Below are positions 1 through 8,643 of a stretch of DNA of 64,000 nucleotides, piece by piece. Source of the DNA: Bacteroidales bacterium. Its GTDB lineage: Bacteria > Bacteroidota > Bacteroidia > Bacteroidales > Rikenellaceae. The position numbers were made by a program, and so were the translations under genes. The stretch spans positions 124,001 through 188,000 of the forward strand of contig CAJTFS010000002.1 in NCBI GenBank assembly GCA_910575495.1. Direction: 5' to 3'. The notes under the pieces were generated by a model, which saw only the letters and a list, made by a program, of their open reading frames with translations, ran no database searches and had not been told where the DNA came from. The first letter of the stretch is position 1. Every line of letters starts with the position of its first letter.

Positions 1-1
1 T

Positions 2-316
2 TTCGCCAACGGATTCCGCCGGATGATGACCCACGACGACGCCACCGATACGGGGTGCCCGCTCAAAGTGCTGCATGCCGATGCCGCCCGCCGCATTCCG
101 TTCTTCAAGGGCATGCACCGCTTCCTGCCCGCGCTGATCCGCCTGCAGGAAGGGTGCGATTATAAGGAGATCGCCGTGCGGCACTTCCCGCGTACGGCCG
201 GCGTTTCGAAGTTCAGCATGTGGAACCGTCTGATCGGACCGCTGGTCGACTGCTTCGCCTATCGCTGGATGAAGAAGCGCTACATCAACTACACCGTTGC
301 CGAGCGCAGCCTATGA
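2..316 (+). CDS. Glycosyltransferase family 2 (dolichol-phosphate mannosyltransferase-like), C-terminal part
   Basis: The gene runs in from the left edge, so only its last ~104 residues are visible. They contain the D-x-G-C-x-L-K stretch, the PFFKGMHRFLPAL segment and the H-F-P-R-x-x-G-x-S-K block typical of the C-terminal part of the catalytic domain in DPM1/ArnC-like glycosyltransferases, which move a sugar from a nucleotide donor to a polyprenyl phosphate. There is no C-terminal membrane domain after the catalytic part. The stop codon overlaps the next start (ATGA), and the following two genes are a LAB_N membrane protein and an ArnT-like transferase, so the operon probably decorates lipid A or another envelope glycolipid. 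The exact sugar cannot be told. Confidence 0.85.
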   Translation, partial: FANGFRRMMTHDDATDTGCPLKVLHADAARRIPFFKGMHRFLPALIRLQEGCDYKEIAVRHFPRTAGVSKFSMWNRLIGPLVDCFAYRWMKKRYINYTVAERSL

Positions 317-936
317 CGGCCTGGTGGATTTATGCCGTCGGGTTTCTCGCCCAGGCGTTTTTCTCGGCTCGGATTCTCGTGCAGTGGATCCTTTCGGAGC
401 GGGCCCGCGAGGTCGTTTCGCCGTCGGCCTACTGGATATGCAGCGTGGCCGGGTCGTGGTTGCTGTTCTTCTACGGTTGGCTGCGCGACGACTTCGCCAT
501 CATCCTCGGGCAGTTCGTCTCCTACTACATCTATCTCTGGAATCTCAATGCCAAGGATTTGTGGCGTTCCCTGCCGCTTCTCTTCCGGGTCGTGCTGTTG
601 TTGACTCCCGTGGCCGCCCTGGGCGCCATCGGGCACAATGCGCCGCTCTTTTTCCGTACGTTCCTGCAGAACGACGAAGTGCCGTTCGGGTTGTTGTTGT
701 TCGGTTCGTGCGGACAGTTGATTTTTTCGTTGCGGTTCGTCTACCAGTGGTATTGTTCCGTGCGGCTTCGCCGGTCGGTCCTGCCCGCCGGGTTCTGGGC
801 CATGTCGTTGCTGGGTTCGGGCATGATCGTGCTCTACGGCTTCGTCCGGCACGATCCCGTGCTCATTCTCGGTCAGTCGTTCGGCTTCGTCGCCTACGTC
901 CGCAACCTCTTCATCGGTAAAAAGCATCGGTCATGA
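313..936 (+). CDS. Membrane protein with two tandem LAB_N domains (lipid-A-disaccharide synthase N-terminal-like)
   Basis: This 207-residue protein has two similar halves. Residues ~8-78 (AQAFFSARILVQWILSERA, later ILGQFVSYYIYLWNL) and ~136-203 (QLIFSLRFVYQWYCSVR, later ILGQSFGFVAYVRNL) each match the LAB_N pattern: a transmembrane hairpin with an R-x-x-x-Q-W motif followed by a G-Q-x-x-x-x-x-x-Y-x-R/W-N-L ending. LAB_N proteins commonly sit between a DPM-type glycosyltransferase and an ArnT-type transferase, as here. The start at 313 is chosen because the family begins with a short hydrophobic N-terminus and it couples to the upstream stop (ATGA); a longer reading from 220 lies inside the upstream gene. 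The role in the glycolipid pathway is inferred from context. Confidence 0.85.
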   Translation: MTAWWIYAVGFLAQAFFSARILVQWILSERAREVVSPSAYWICSVAGSWLLFFYGWLRDDFAIILGQFVSYYIYLWNLNAKDLWRSLPLLFRVVLLLTPVAALGAIGHNAPLFFRTFLQNDEVPFGLLLFGSCGQLIFSLRFVYQWYCSVRLRRSVLPAGFWAMSLLGSGMIVLYGFVRHDPVLILGQSFGFVAYVRNLFIGKKHRS

Positions 937-2549
937 GCAAGTCGCTGCGCTGGCTTTTCTGTTTCTTCTTCGCGGCGTTGCTGCCCGCGATGATTCTGCG
1001 CGATTTCACGCCGTCCAACGAGTTGCGCTATCTCAGCATCGCCGACGAGGCGATCCGCGACGGGCATCTCTTCGCTTTCACCTCCCACGGTGCGCCTTAC
1101 GCCGACAAACCGCCCCTCTACCTGTGGATCGTCATGGCCGGCAAGCTGCTTTTCGGGTCCCATTGCATGGGTTTCCTGGCGCTCTTTTCGTTCTTCCCCG
1201 CTCTGGTCATTCTCCGCACCATGGACCGTTGGGTGCGTTCGGTGCTCGACGAGCGGGCGCGCATCGCCGGGGTCACGATGACGATGACCTCCGGGCTTTT
1301 CCTCGGACTGGCCGTCTTCCTCAGGATGGACATGCTCATGTGTATGTTCATCGTCTTGTCGCTCCATGCCTTCTGGCGTCTCTACTCGGGCGAGGGGAGT
1401 TCCCGCCGCGCCGCGATCCTCTTTCCGCTCTATGCGTTCCTTGCTCTTTTCACCAAGGGGCCCGTGGGGTTGCTTGTTCCGTTGTCGTCGACCGTCGTTT
1501 TCCTCGTCGTGCAGCGGCAGTGGCGGCAGATCGGCCGTTATTGGGGTTGGCGGACATGGGGGATTTTGCTGGCAGGGTGTGCCGTGTGGTTCACAGCCGT
1601 GTGGGCCGAGGGCGGTACGGAGTACCTCGACAACTTGCTTTTCCACCAGACGCTCGACCGCGCCGTCGATGCGTTCCACCACAAGGCTCCGTTCTATTTC
1701 TATGGTGTCTCGGTGTGGTATTCCCTGGCTCCGTGGTCGTTGTTTCTGGCTGTTGTCTTCGCGGCGGCCTGGCGTCAGCACGTGCGGTTGGGTGAGTTGG
1801 AGCGGTTTTTCCTTTCGGTGGCCCTCTCCACCTTCGTCATGCTCTCGCTTTTCAGTTCCAAGTTGGCGGTCTATCTCGCGCCGGCGTTTCCGTTCGTCGT
1901 CTATGCGGGGGGGCTGTTGTTCGCCCGCGTTCGGATGAACGGGTGGATGCAGGCCGCGCTCGCGCTTCCCGCCGTCATCTGGACGCTTGCCTTGCCGGCC
2001 GTTGCCGTGGCAGCTTCGATGCCCGCAACGGCTTTCGTCGCCAACGGGTGGTGTTTCGCGGCCGGTGCTCTGCTTTCGGCCGGCGGTGTCGCTACGCTGT
2101 GGTTCCTTTTCCGGCGCCGGGACATTTATCGCTCAGTGCAGGCTTTGGCCGGCGGATTGTTGTGCGCGCTTTTCGTCGGCGGATTCGCCTTGCCGCGCTT
2201 CAACGGCATGCTGGGTTACGGCAAGTTGTGCCGCGTGGCCATGGAAGTTGCCGCAGAACAGCCCGATTTCACCGGTTATTATGTCTGGAAAGTGCGCCGG
2301 CCCGAGAATATGGACGTCTACCTGGGAGAGCCCATTACCGAAATTTCGGTCGACGAAGCCATGGCCGGGCAGGCAGCGGGCGGAGTGCTTCTCTTGTCCG
2401 AGCGCAAGTTGCGGCACGACGAGACCATGCAGCGCTTCGTCGCCGGGCTTGCTTTCACCCGTTCGGTAGACGGTTATCTTGTTTGTGCGTTGCCCGCGGT
2501 CGCTGAGACGGCCGATTTTTCGCAGGAGACCGTGCCGGCGTGTCCCTGA
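933..2549 (+). CDS. ArnT-like membrane glycosyltransferase (GT83/PMT superfamily)
   Basis: A 538-residue polytopic protein with about a dozen hydrophobic segments and the GT-C features of the ArnT family: an early periplasmic D-x-T-P-x-N-E-x-R-Y motif (residues ~25-34), then the HGAPYADKPPLYLW stretch (~55-68) that in ArnT lies near the lipid-linked donor site. Such enzymes take a sugar from a polyprenyl phosphate carrier at the periplasmic face and attach it to a lipid acceptor, classically lipid A. Its ATG overlaps the LAB_N gene's stop (ATGA), so the three genes form one operon in which the GT2 enzyme would load the carrier and this protein unload it. Substrate identity is not readable from sequence. 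Confidence 0.85.
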   Translation: MSKSLRWLFCFFFAALLPAMILRDFTPSNELRYLSIADEAIRDGHLFAFTSHGAPYADKPPLYLWIVMAGKLLFGSHCMGFLALFSFFPALVILRTMDRWVRSVLDERARIAGVTMTMTSGLFLGLAVFLRMDMLMCMFIVLSLHAFWRLYSGEGSSRRAAILFPLYAFLALFTKGPVGLLVPLSSTVVFLVVQRQWRQIGRYWGWRTWGILLAGCAVWFTAVWAEGGTEYLDNLLFHQTLDRAVDAFHHKAPFYFYGVSVWYSLAPWSLFLAVVFAAAWRQHVRLGELERFFLSVALSTFVMLSLFSSKLAVYLAPAFPFVVYAGGLLFARVRMNGWMQAALALPAVIWTLALPAVAVAASMPATAFVANGWCFAAGALLSAGGVATLWFLFRRRDIYRSVQALAGGLLCALFVGGFALPRFNGMLGYGKLCRVAMEVAAEQPDFTGYYVWKVRRPENMDVYLGEPITEISVDEAMAGQAAGGVLLLSERKLRHDETMQRFVAGLAFTRSVDGYLVCALPAVAETADFSQETVPACP

Positions 2550-2619
2550 TCGTCGGGGACGATCGGGCCGGGCGGCTTCGGAGTGTTATCGGGCGGAATG
2601 CGTGCTGAAAAGACCGGAA

Positions 2620-2982
2620 TTACTTCCGGAAGATGAAGTAGACGGCCAGCACCAGGCAGGCGAAGCCGGCGAGGTGGTTCCACCGGAGCGAATCGGACTT
2701 CATGAAGAGGAGGGCGAAGAGGGTGAAGACCGTGAGCGAAACGACTTCCTGGATGACCTTGAGCTCCCAGATGGAGAACGGCCCGCCGAACTGGGCCGAA
2801 CCGATGCGGTTGGCAGGAACCTGGAAACAATACTCGAACAGGGCGATGCCCCAGCTCAGCAGAACGACGGCCGTCAGCCCGAACCTTTCGAGCCGCGACT
2901 TGAACGCGATGTGCCCGTACCAGGCCAGTGTCATGAAGGCGTTCGAGACGACGAGCAGCCCCACAGCAATCAATCCCCGCAT
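2620..2982 (-). CDS. DUF486 (DMT-superfamily) small membrane protein
   Basis: A 120-residue protein with four predicted membrane helices that matches the DUF486 family across its full length, including the conserved E-Y-x-x-Q-V-P-A-N-R-I-G stretch (residues ~50-61) and the L-K-V-I-Q-E-V-V-S-L-x-V-F segment. DUF486 proteins belong to the drug/metabolite transporter superfamily; their substrate is unknown. It lies 4 nt downstream of the HAD phosphatase gene, so the two are probably co-transcribed. Confidence 0.85.
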   Translation of the reverse strand: MRGLIAVGLLVVSNAFMTLAWYGHIAFKSRLERFGLTAVVLLSWGIALFEYCFQVPANRIGSAQFGGPFSIWELKVIQEVVSLTVFTLFALLFMKSDSLRWNHLAGFACLVLAVYFIFRK

Positions 2983-2986
2983 CTTT

Positions 2987-3646
2987 TTATTGCAAAATAG
3001 TGCCGAGGTCCGCGATTTCGGCGAAGTTGTCTATAATCATGTCCGCTGAGGTTTCCGCTGCCAGCACTTCGCGCGGCAGGGTGGTGGTGAGTGCCACGAT
3101 ACGGCCGGCTCCGGCCCGGCGGGCGGCTTCGATGCCCGCCTTGGCATCTTCGAAGACGACGCATTCGGCCGGTGTCAGTTCCAGCGCAGCAGCAGCCGTG
3201 AGGTAGATTTCCGGGTCGGGCTTGCAGTGCGTCACCCGGTCGCCCGACACGATGGCGTCGAAACAACCCTCGATGCCGCACTTTTCCAGCACGAAATCGA
3301 CGTTCTTGCGGCATCCCGACGACCCCACGGCGCAGCGGATGCCTGCTGCCCGCAGCCGTCCGAGCAGGTCGGCCAGCCCTTCGACGGAGCGGATGACCGG
3401 GGCGTAGATTTCGCGGTAAACGGCCTCCTTTTCGTCGGCCAGCGCCGCCAGCCCCTTTGCACGGATGACCTCCTCGGGCATGATGCGGCGCATGATGTCG
3501 TCGTTGCCCATGCCGAATGCCTGCGAAAGTTTTTCGCGCCAGTCGCGCACGCCGTAGCGGGCGCAGAATATCTCGAATGCTTGGATGTGCACGGCGCTGT
3601 TGTCCACCAGCGTGCCGTCCATGTCGAACAGGGCTCCTCGAATCAT
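2987..3646 (-). CDS. HAD-family phosphatase, beta-phosphoglucomutase-like
   Basis: A 219-residue cytoplasmic HAD hydrolase. Motif I is FDMDGTLVDN near the N-terminus (nucleophile Asp and acid/base Asp), motif II is the GSSG stretch near residue 110, motif III is the Lys in HCKPDPEIY (~155) and motif IV is VVFEDAKAG (~180). The helical cap between residues ~16 and ~85 is the type found in beta-phosphoglucomutase and phosphoglycolate phosphatase relatives. The start at 3646 places motif I near residue 8; an upstream ATG at 3757 would add 37 atypical residues overlapping the divergent promoter. The substrate is probably a small phosphorylated sugar but is not determinable. Confidence 0.88.
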   Translation of the reverse strand: MIRGALFDMDGTLVDNSAVHIQAFEIFCARYGVRDWREKLSQAFGMGNDDIMRRIMPEEVIRAKGLAALADEKEAVYREIYAPVIRSVEGLADLLGRLRAAGIRCAVGSSGCRKNVDFVLEKCGIEGCFDAIVSGDRVTHCKPDPEIYLTAAAALELTPAECVVFEDAKAGIEAARRAGAGRIVALTTTLPREVLAAETSADMIIDNFAEIADLGTILQ

Positions 3647-3669
3647 TGTCCGGAAAGTTTTACGGGGTG

Positions 3670-3706
3670 CAAAGTTAGTCGAATTTACAAATTTGGCGTA
3701 ACTTTG
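3670..3706. promoter_or_regulatory. Back-to-back -7 elements of a divergent promoter pair
   Basis: TAACTTTG occurs on the plus strand at 3699-3706 (toward the ybaK-like gene) and on the minus strand at 3677-3670 (toward the HAD phosphatase gene). Both match the Bacteroidetes -7 consensus TAnnTTTG. The -33 partners are weak (TTAG/TTAC at about 20 nt). Confidence 0.6.
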
Positions 3707-3729
3707 CCGCCGAAAAAAGGCGTATACAT

Positions 3730-4212
3730 ATGAAAATCGAAAAGACCAATGCCGCACGCCTGCTCGACCGGGCCGGCATCGGCTACGAACTGGTTCCCTA
3801 TACGGTCGACGAGGAGCATCTGGCGGCCACGCATGTCGCTGAGCAGCTGGGCGAACCCATCGAGTGCGTATTCAAGACGCTGGTGCTGCGCGGCGACCGC
3901 ACCGGGCTTTTCGTCTGTGTCGTGCCGGGCGACCACGAGGTCGATCTCAAGGCGGCGGCCCGCGTTTCGGGCAACAAGAAAGCCGACCTCATTCCCATGA
4001 AAGAGTTGCTGACCTCGACCGGCTATGTCCGCGGCGGCTGTTCGCCCGTGGGCATGAAGAAACTCTTGCCCACATTTTTCCACTCCACGGTGGCAGACCA
4101 TCCCTTCATCTATGTCAGCGCCGGTGTCCGGGGCCTTCAGCTCAAGGTTGCGCCGCAGGCGCTGGTCGCTTTCGTGGGCGGCGCGCTTGCCGAACTGAGC
4201 CGTCCGCAATAG
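3730..4212 (+). CDS. ybaK: YbaK/EbsC family Cys-tRNA(Pro) deacylase
   Basis: The 160-residue protein matches YbaK-type trans-editing enzymes, which hydrolyse mischarged Cys-tRNA(Pro) and protect proline codons from cysteine misincorporation. Visible family features are the N-terminal K-T-N-A-x-R-L-L-D block, the V-F-K-T-L-V motif with the active-site lysine (residues ~47-52), a K-x-A-D-L-I-P segment and the GYVRGGCSPVGMKK loop (~97-110). Its length is normal. It stands alone, with its own -7 box 24 nt upstream, and converges with rfbB, whose stop is 2 nt away. Confidence 0.9.
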   Translation: MKIEKTNAARLLDRAGIGYELVPYTVDEEHLAATHVAEQLGEPIECVFKTLVLRGDRTGLFVCVVPGDHEVDLKAAARVSGNKKADLIPMKELLTSTGYVRGGCSPVGMKKLLPTFFHSTVADHPFIYVSAGVRGLQLKVAPQALVAFVGGALAELSRPQ

Positions 4213-4213
4213 C

Positions 4214-5278
4214 CTATTTGCCGTACATCTGACAGTAATATTCGCGGTATTCGCCCGACGTGACGTTGTCCATCCACTCCTGGTTGTCCAAGTACCACCG
4301 CACCGTCTTTTCGATGCCTTCTTCGAATTGCAGGCTCGGGCGCCAGCCCAGTTCGCGTTCGAGCTTCGAGCTGTCGATGGCATAGCGCAGGTCGTGGCCG
4401 GCCCGGTCGGCCACGAACGTGATGAGTTCTTCCGAACACCCCTCCGGGTTGCCCAGCAGGCGGTCGACGGTGCGCACGAGCAGGCGCACCAGGTCGATGT
4501 TGCGCCATTCGTTGAATCCTCCGATGTTGTAGGTATCGGCCGTGCGGCCGCGGTGGAAGACGGCGTCGAGGGCCAGCGCGTGGTCTTCGACGTAGAGCCA
4601 GTCGCGCACGTTGCAGCCCGTGCCGTAGACCGGCAGAGGCCGGCGCTGACGTATGTTGTTGATGAACAGTGGAATGAGTTTCTCGGGGAACTGATAGGGA
4701 CCGTAGTTGTTGGAGCAGTTGGTGACGACGGTCGGCAGGCCGTAGGTGTCGTGGAACGCCCTCACGAAGTGGTCCGACGAGGCTTTCGAGGCGCTGTAGG
4801 GGCTGTGGGGCGCGTAGGGGGTCGTCTCGGTGAAACAGCCGCCGTCGGCTTCCAGTGCGCCGTACACCTCGTCGGTGGAGACATGATGGAAGCGCTTGCC
4901 TTCGTAGCGTTCGGGGCGCGATTCCCACTCCGTGCGGGCCGCTTCGAGCAGCGACAGGGTACCCAGGACGTTGGTGCGCGCGAAAGTGAAAGGATCGCGG
5001 ATCGACCGGTCGACGTGGCTTTCGGCCGCAAGGTGGATCACGCCGTCGACGGCATATTTGCGGAAGATGGCCTTCATGGCTTCGAAGTCGCAGATGTCGG
5101 CCCGTTCGAAGACGTAGTTGGGACGCTGTTCCACGTCGCGCAGGTTCTCCAGATTGCCGGCATAGGTCAGCTTGTCGAGACAGACTATTCGATAATCGGG
5201 GTATTTTTCGACGAAAAGGCGTACTACGTGGCTCCCGATGAAGCCTGCGCCGCCCGTGATCAGGATATTGCGTTTCAT
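4214..5278 (-). CDS. rfbB: dTDP-glucose 4,6-dehydratase
   Basis: This SDR-family enzyme (354 residues) converts dTDP-glucose to dTDP-4-keto-6-deoxyglucose, the second step of dTDP-L-rhamnose synthesis. The NAD-binding G-x-x-G-x-x-G is in ITGGAGFIGSH at residues 5-15. The T-D-E catalytic motif is in HVSTDEVYG, and the Y-x-x-x-K pair is in YSASKASSDH. The start at 5278 gives the expected N-terminus and overlaps the rfbD stop by 4 nt. It is the last gene of the rfbA-rfbC-rfbD-rfbB operon. Confidence 0.95.
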   Translation of the reverse strand: MKRNILITGGAGFIGSHVVRLFVEKYPDYRIVCLDKLTYAGNLENLRDVEQRPNYVFERADICDFEAMKAIFRKYAVDGVIHLAAESHVDRSIRDPFTFARTNVLGTLSLLEAARTEWESRPERYEGKRFHHVSTDEVYGALEADGGCFTETTPYAPHSPYSASKASSDHFVRAFHDTYGLPTVVTNCSNNYGPYQFPEKLIPLFINNIRQRRPLPVYGTGCNVRDWLYVEDHALALDAVFHRGRTADTYNIGGFNEWRNIDLVRLLVRTVDRLLGNPEGCSEELITFVADRAGHDLRYAIDSSKLERELGWRPSLQFEEGIEKTVRWYLDNQEWMDNVTSGEYREYYCQMYGK

Positions 5279-6153
5279 GCTTCCTTGGCGTTTGTTTTCA
5301 TACGTTGCAGGCAGTAGAGCATCGATTCGCGCCAATGGGGGATTTCGATGCCGAACCGCTTGCGGATTTTCGATTTGTCGAGCACCGACCAGGCGGGTCG
5401 TGCGGCCTTGGCAGGGTAGTCCTCGGTGCGGCAGGGGCGGATGCGGCAGCGGTCGTTGCCGGCTGCGGCGGCGATCTCGACGGCGAAGTCGTACCACGAG
5501 CACACACCCTCGTCGGTGAAGTGGTAGATGCCTTCGTTGCCGGTGTGCAGGCCGTTTTCCACGATCGAGAAGATCGCCAGCGCCAGGTCGCCCGCATAGG
5601 TCGGCGTACCCACCTGGTCGCATACGACGTCGAGCGTCTCGCGCTCGGCCGTCAGGCGGAGCATCGTGCGCAGGAAATTCTTTCCCGTTTCGGAGTAGAG
5701 CCACGCCGTGCGCAGGATCAGATAGCGGCATCCCGAGGCCACGACGGCTTCTTCACCCGCCCGTTTCGTGCGGCCGTAGGCGTTCTGCGGTGCCGTTGGG
5801 TCTTCTTCGCAATAGGGCGTGCAGCTCTTGCCGTCGAATACGTAGTCGGTCGAAACGTGGACCAGCAGGGCGTCGTGCCGTGCGGCGGCCGCCGCCAGAT
5901 TGGCTGCGGCTTCACGGTTGAGCCGGTCGGCCGCCGCTTCGTCCTCTTCGGCCCGTTCCACATCGGTGTAGGCCGCGCAGTTGATGATGACGTCGATCTT
6001 TTGTTCCGCCACGGTTTTCTCAACGGCTTCGCGGTCGGTGATGTCGAGTTCGGCGGCGTCGGTGGCCAGGTAGTTGTTCGGCGAGACGGCCGCCAGCCGG
6101 CACAGCGCCTGCCCCAGCTGTCCGCCGGCGCCTGTTATCAGTACGTTAAGCAT
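5275..6153 (-). CDS. rfbD: dTDP-4-dehydrorhamnose reductase
   Basis: A 292-residue SDR enzyme that reduces dTDP-4-dehydro-L-rhamnose to dTDP-L-rhamnose with NAD(P)H. It shows the nucleotide-binding ITGAGGQLGQAL at the N-terminus, the INCAAYTDVE motif (~57-66), HVSTDYVFDG (~99-108) and the catalytic Y-G-R-T-K (~126-130). It is the third gene of the rhamnose operon; its start overlaps the end of rfbC by 8 nt and its stop overlaps the start of rfbB, so translation is probably coupled. Confidence 0.95.
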   Translation of the reverse strand: MLNVLITGAGGQLGQALCRLAAVSPNNYLATDAAELDITDREAVEKTVAEQKIDVIINCAAYTDVERAEEDEAAADRLNREAAANLAAAAARHDALLVHVSTDYVFDGKSCTPYCEEDPTAPQNAYGRTKRAGEEAVVASGCRYLILRTAWLYSETGKNFLRTMLRLTAERETLDVVCDQVGTPTYAGDLALAIFSIVENGLHTGNEGIYHFTDEGVCSWYDFAVEIAAAAGNDRCRIRPCRTEDYPAKAARPAWSVLDKSKIRKRFGIEIPHWRESMLYCLQRMKTNAKEA

Positions 6154-6718
6154 AGTAGTCCGTATGGTAGTCGAACAGCTCGGTCGCTTCCGTCAGCCGC
6201 GGGTGGCGGGCGTCTTTTTCCGAGAGGATGATTTCGTGCGGCGACAGCCCCCAGTCGATCGCCAGCGCGGGGTCGTCCCATGCGATGGCGCCCTCCGATT
6301 CGGGAGCGTAGTAGGCGTCGCATTTGTATTGGAAGAGCGCTTCGTCGCTCAGCACGGCGAATCCGTGGGCGAATCCGCGCGGAATGAACAGCTGGCGGTG
6401 GTTTTCGCCCGTCAGTTCCACGGCCACGTGCCGGCCGAAAGTCGGCGAGCCGCGGCGGATGTCCACCGCCACGTCGAGCACGCGGCCCGCGATTACGCGC
6501 ACGAGTTTCGACTGCGCATGGGGCGGCAGCTGGAAGTGGAGCCCGCGCACCACCCCGTAGCGCGAGCGCGACTCGTTGTCCTGTACGAATTCCGCCGGCC
6601 GTACCAGCCGGTCGAACGTCCGTTGCGTGTAGCTCTCCATGAAGTAGCCCCGGGCATCGCCGTAGCGTGCGGGTTCGAGGATCACCACCCCTTCGATGGC
6701 TGTCTGGATAACTTTCAT
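6146..6718 (-). CDS. rfbC: dTDP-4-dehydrorhamnose 3,5-epimerase
   Basis: A 190-residue cupin-fold epimerase acting between RfbB and RfbD. The visible family blocks are GYFMESY near residue 24, [20 protein letters not shown] (~45-64, including the catalytic His), [14 protein letters not shown] (~83-96) and [15 protein letters not shown] (~113-127). The start at 6718 is chosen because it aligns with the family N-terminus and overlaps the rfbA stop (ATGA); the longer upstream reading lies within rfbA. Confidence 0.95.
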   Translation of the reverse strand: MKVIQTAIEGVVILEPARYGDARGYFMESYTQRTFDRLVRPAEFVQDNESRSRYGVVRGLHFQLPPHAQSKLVRVIAGRVLDVAVDIRRGSPTFGRHVAVELTGENHRQLFIPRGFAHGFAVLSDEALFQYKCDAYYAPESEGAIAWDDPALAIDWGLSPHEIILSEKDARHPRLTEATELFDYHTDYYA

Positions 6719-7599
6719 CGCTGCGGTTCGTCGAGCAGTTTCAGCAAGTACCGGCCGTATTGGTTGCGGCGCATCGGCTCGGCCAGCGCGCGCAGCCGTT
6801 CGCGCGTAATCCAGCCGTGGTTGTAGGCGATCTCTTCCAGACAGGCGATTTTCAGCCCCTGGCGCTTCTCGATCACCTCCACGAAGATCGACGCTTCGGC
6901 CAGCGAATCGTGGGTGCCCGTGTCGAGCCATGCGAAACCGCGGTCCAGGGTCTGGACCTTGAGTTCTCCCGCTTGCAGGAAGGCCTGGTTCACCGTCGTG
7001 ATTTCGAGTTCGCCACGTGCCGAAGGGCGGATGCCCGCCGCGATGCCGACCACCTTGTTCGGGTAGAAATAGAGGCCTACCACCGCGTGGTTCGACTTGG
7101 GATTCTCGGGTTTTTCCTCGATGGAAAGGCAGTTGCCCGCTGCGTCGAATTCCGCCACGCCGTAGCGTTCCGGGTCGTCGACCCGGTAGCCGAACACCGT
7201 GGCCTTGCCTTCGTTTTCGGCCGTGGCGACTGCGTTCTGCAGCATTTCGGTGAATCCTGCGCCGTGGAAGATGTTGTCGCCCAGCACCAGACACACCGCG
7301 TCGCTGCCGATGAAGTCGCGGCCTATGATAAAGGCCTGCGCCAGTCCGTCGGGCGAGGGTTGTTCGGCGTAGGCGAAGCGCACCCCGTAGTCGCTGCCGT
7401 CGCCCAGCAGACGCCGGAAGGCCGGCAGGTCGTCGGGCGTCGAGATGACGAGTATCTCCCGGATTCCGGCCTGCATGAGCACCGAAACAGGGTAGTAGAC
7501 CATCGGCTTGTCATAAATCGGCAGGAGCTGTTTGCTGACTCCCTTGGTGATGGGGTAGAGCCGCGTTCCCGTGCCTCCCGCCAGAACGATTCCTTTCAT
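6715..7599 (-). CDS. rfbA: Glucose-1-phosphate thymidylyltransferase
   Basis: The first enzyme of dTDP-L-rhamnose synthesis, joining dTTP and glucose-1-phosphate. The 294-residue protein begins with the pyrophosphorylase signature [15 protein letters not shown], followed by [16 protein letters not shown], the [12 protein letters not shown] substrate loop and [11 protein letters not shown]. The start at 7599 fits the family; an ATG at 7647 would lie inside the promoter. It heads the four-gene operon rfbA-C-D-B, which supplies rhamnose for surface polysaccharide; no glycosyltransferase that uses the product is in this operon. Confidence 0.96.
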   Translation of the reverse strand: MKGIVLAGGTGTRLYPITKGVSKQLLPIYDKPMVYYPVSVLMQAGIREILVISTPDDLPAFRRLLGDGSDYGVRFAYAEQPSPDGLAQAFIIGRDFIGSDAVCLVLGDNIFHGAGFTEMLQNAVATAENEGKATVFGYRVDDPERYGVAEFDAAGNCLSIEEKPENPKSNHAVVGLYFYPNKVVGIAAGIRPSARGELEITTVNQAFLQAGELKVQTLDRGFAWLDTGTHDSLAEASIFVEVIEKRQGLKIACLEEIAYNHGWITRERLRALAEPMRRNQYGRYLLKLLDEPQR

Positions 7600-7621
7600 C
7601 GGAAAAATAGGTTTATCCCTA

Positions 7622-7653
7622 CAAAGATAAACATAAGCCGGTCGCAAAACAAA
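7622..7653 (-). promoter_or_regulatory. Promoter of the dTDP-rhamnose operon
   Basis: Reading the minus strand, TTTG (7653-7650) is followed after 20 nt by TATCTTTG (7629-7622), a full match to the Bacteroidetes -33/-7 consensus. The rfbA start codon lies about 22 nt further on. Confidence 0.8.
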
Positions 7654-7746
7654 TGAAAATCGATTTTGCCCGAACGAAATGTTCGCGGCGATGTTCGAGC
7701 AAGGGCTTTTCAGGTTGTATCCTGCGTCGGCCGAGCTGCCGGGGTG

Positions 7747-8472
7747 TCAGATGCCGGGACCGTTGGCTGCGAGAATCCAGCCGTTCAGGTAGGTGGCATA
7801 GAGAATCCAGGCCAGATAGGGGGCGAACATCCATGCGGCGTCGCGGCGTATGCGGTAGCTGCGGGCTATGTAAACCATTGCCAGCGCATCGAGCACCACG
7901 ATGCCGATCAGACCCAGCAGCGGACTGCGGCAGACGAAGAAAAGAATGCTCCACAGGAAGTTGACGCCCAGCTGGATGCCCCACAGCGTCATGGCGCCGT
8001 AATGGGGGCCTCCCGGAGCTGTCAGGATACGGCCGGCCGAAATTCCCATCAGCAGGTAGATGACGCCCCAGACGATCGGGAACACAAGGTTGGGCGGCGT
8101 GCCGGCCGGTTTGAGCAGGGCGGGATACCATTCGGTCAGCGAATCGCGCTGGAGCCATCCGGCCAGCCCGCCCAATGCCAGGCAGAGCACCACCGGAAGC
8201 ACATAGGCCGCGATCCGATAGAACGTGCTGTGTTGCGCCGGTGCTGCAGCGGGTGCCGGTCGGCGGTCGCGGCGACGATCGAGAATGAGCGGCAGCACGA
8301 CCGGCAGGCTTTTGATGCCGGTCCGCACCACGCGGCTCGTATTCTTGCGGCAGAGCAGGTAGATCGATACCGAGGCGATGCTGATGCCGGCCATCAGGCT
8401 CAGGGCTGCACGCAGGGTGAAAGGTCGCCGGGGCTCGTTCGGAGTCGTGTCCGGCAGATTGGTGGTCGTCAT
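7747..8472 (-). CDS. TspO/MBR family protein with an N-terminal extension
   Basis: Residues ~85-235 are a TspO domain: five hydrophobic helices, with W-Y-P-x-L-x-K-P-x-x-T-P-P-N (~116-129), FPIVWGVIYLLMGISAG (~132-148) and LNFLW-like (GVNFLWSILFF) segments that line the porphyrin/cholesterol-binding pocket in characterised TspO proteins. TspO proteins bind tetrapyrroles and affect stress responses. Typical members have about 155 residues; this one has 241 because of an ~80-residue N-terminal part containing one further hydrophobic segment (~22-40) and a basic, proline/alanine-rich linker. The extension's function is unknown. Confidence 0.85.
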   Translation of the reverse strand: MTTTNLPDTTPNEPRRPFTLRAALSLMAGISIASVSIYLLCRKNTSRVVRTGIKSLPVVLPLILDRRRDRRPAPAAAPAQHSTFYRIAAYVLPVVLCLALGGLAGWLQRDSLTEWYPALLKPAGTPPNLVFPIVWGVIYLLMGISAGRILTAPGGPHYGAMTLWGIQLGVNFLWSILFFVCRSPLLGLIGIVVLDALAMVYIARSYRIRRDAAWMFAPYLAWILYATYLNGWILAANGPGI

Positions 8473-8614
8473 TTTCGGAGTTTTTGCCTTTCGCGTGGCA
8501 AATTCGGTGCCGGGACGCCGGGAAATCCGCGATTTCCGGCCCGGAACTCGTGATCCGGAGTGCTGCGCAAGACATTTTTAGCAGTGAATCGGCTGTTATC
8601 AGTCATGAATTGCC

Positions 8615-8622
8615 TATCTTTG
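8615..8622 (+). promoter_or_regulatory. -7 promoter element upstream of miaA
   Basis: TATCTTTG matches the Bacteroidetes -7 consensus. It implies transcription starting near 8629, which favours translation from the ATG at 8644 over the ATG at 8632 and excludes the longer in-frame reading from 8560. Confidence 0.55.
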
Positions 8623-8643
8623 CCTTTCGGAATGCAAACCTCC

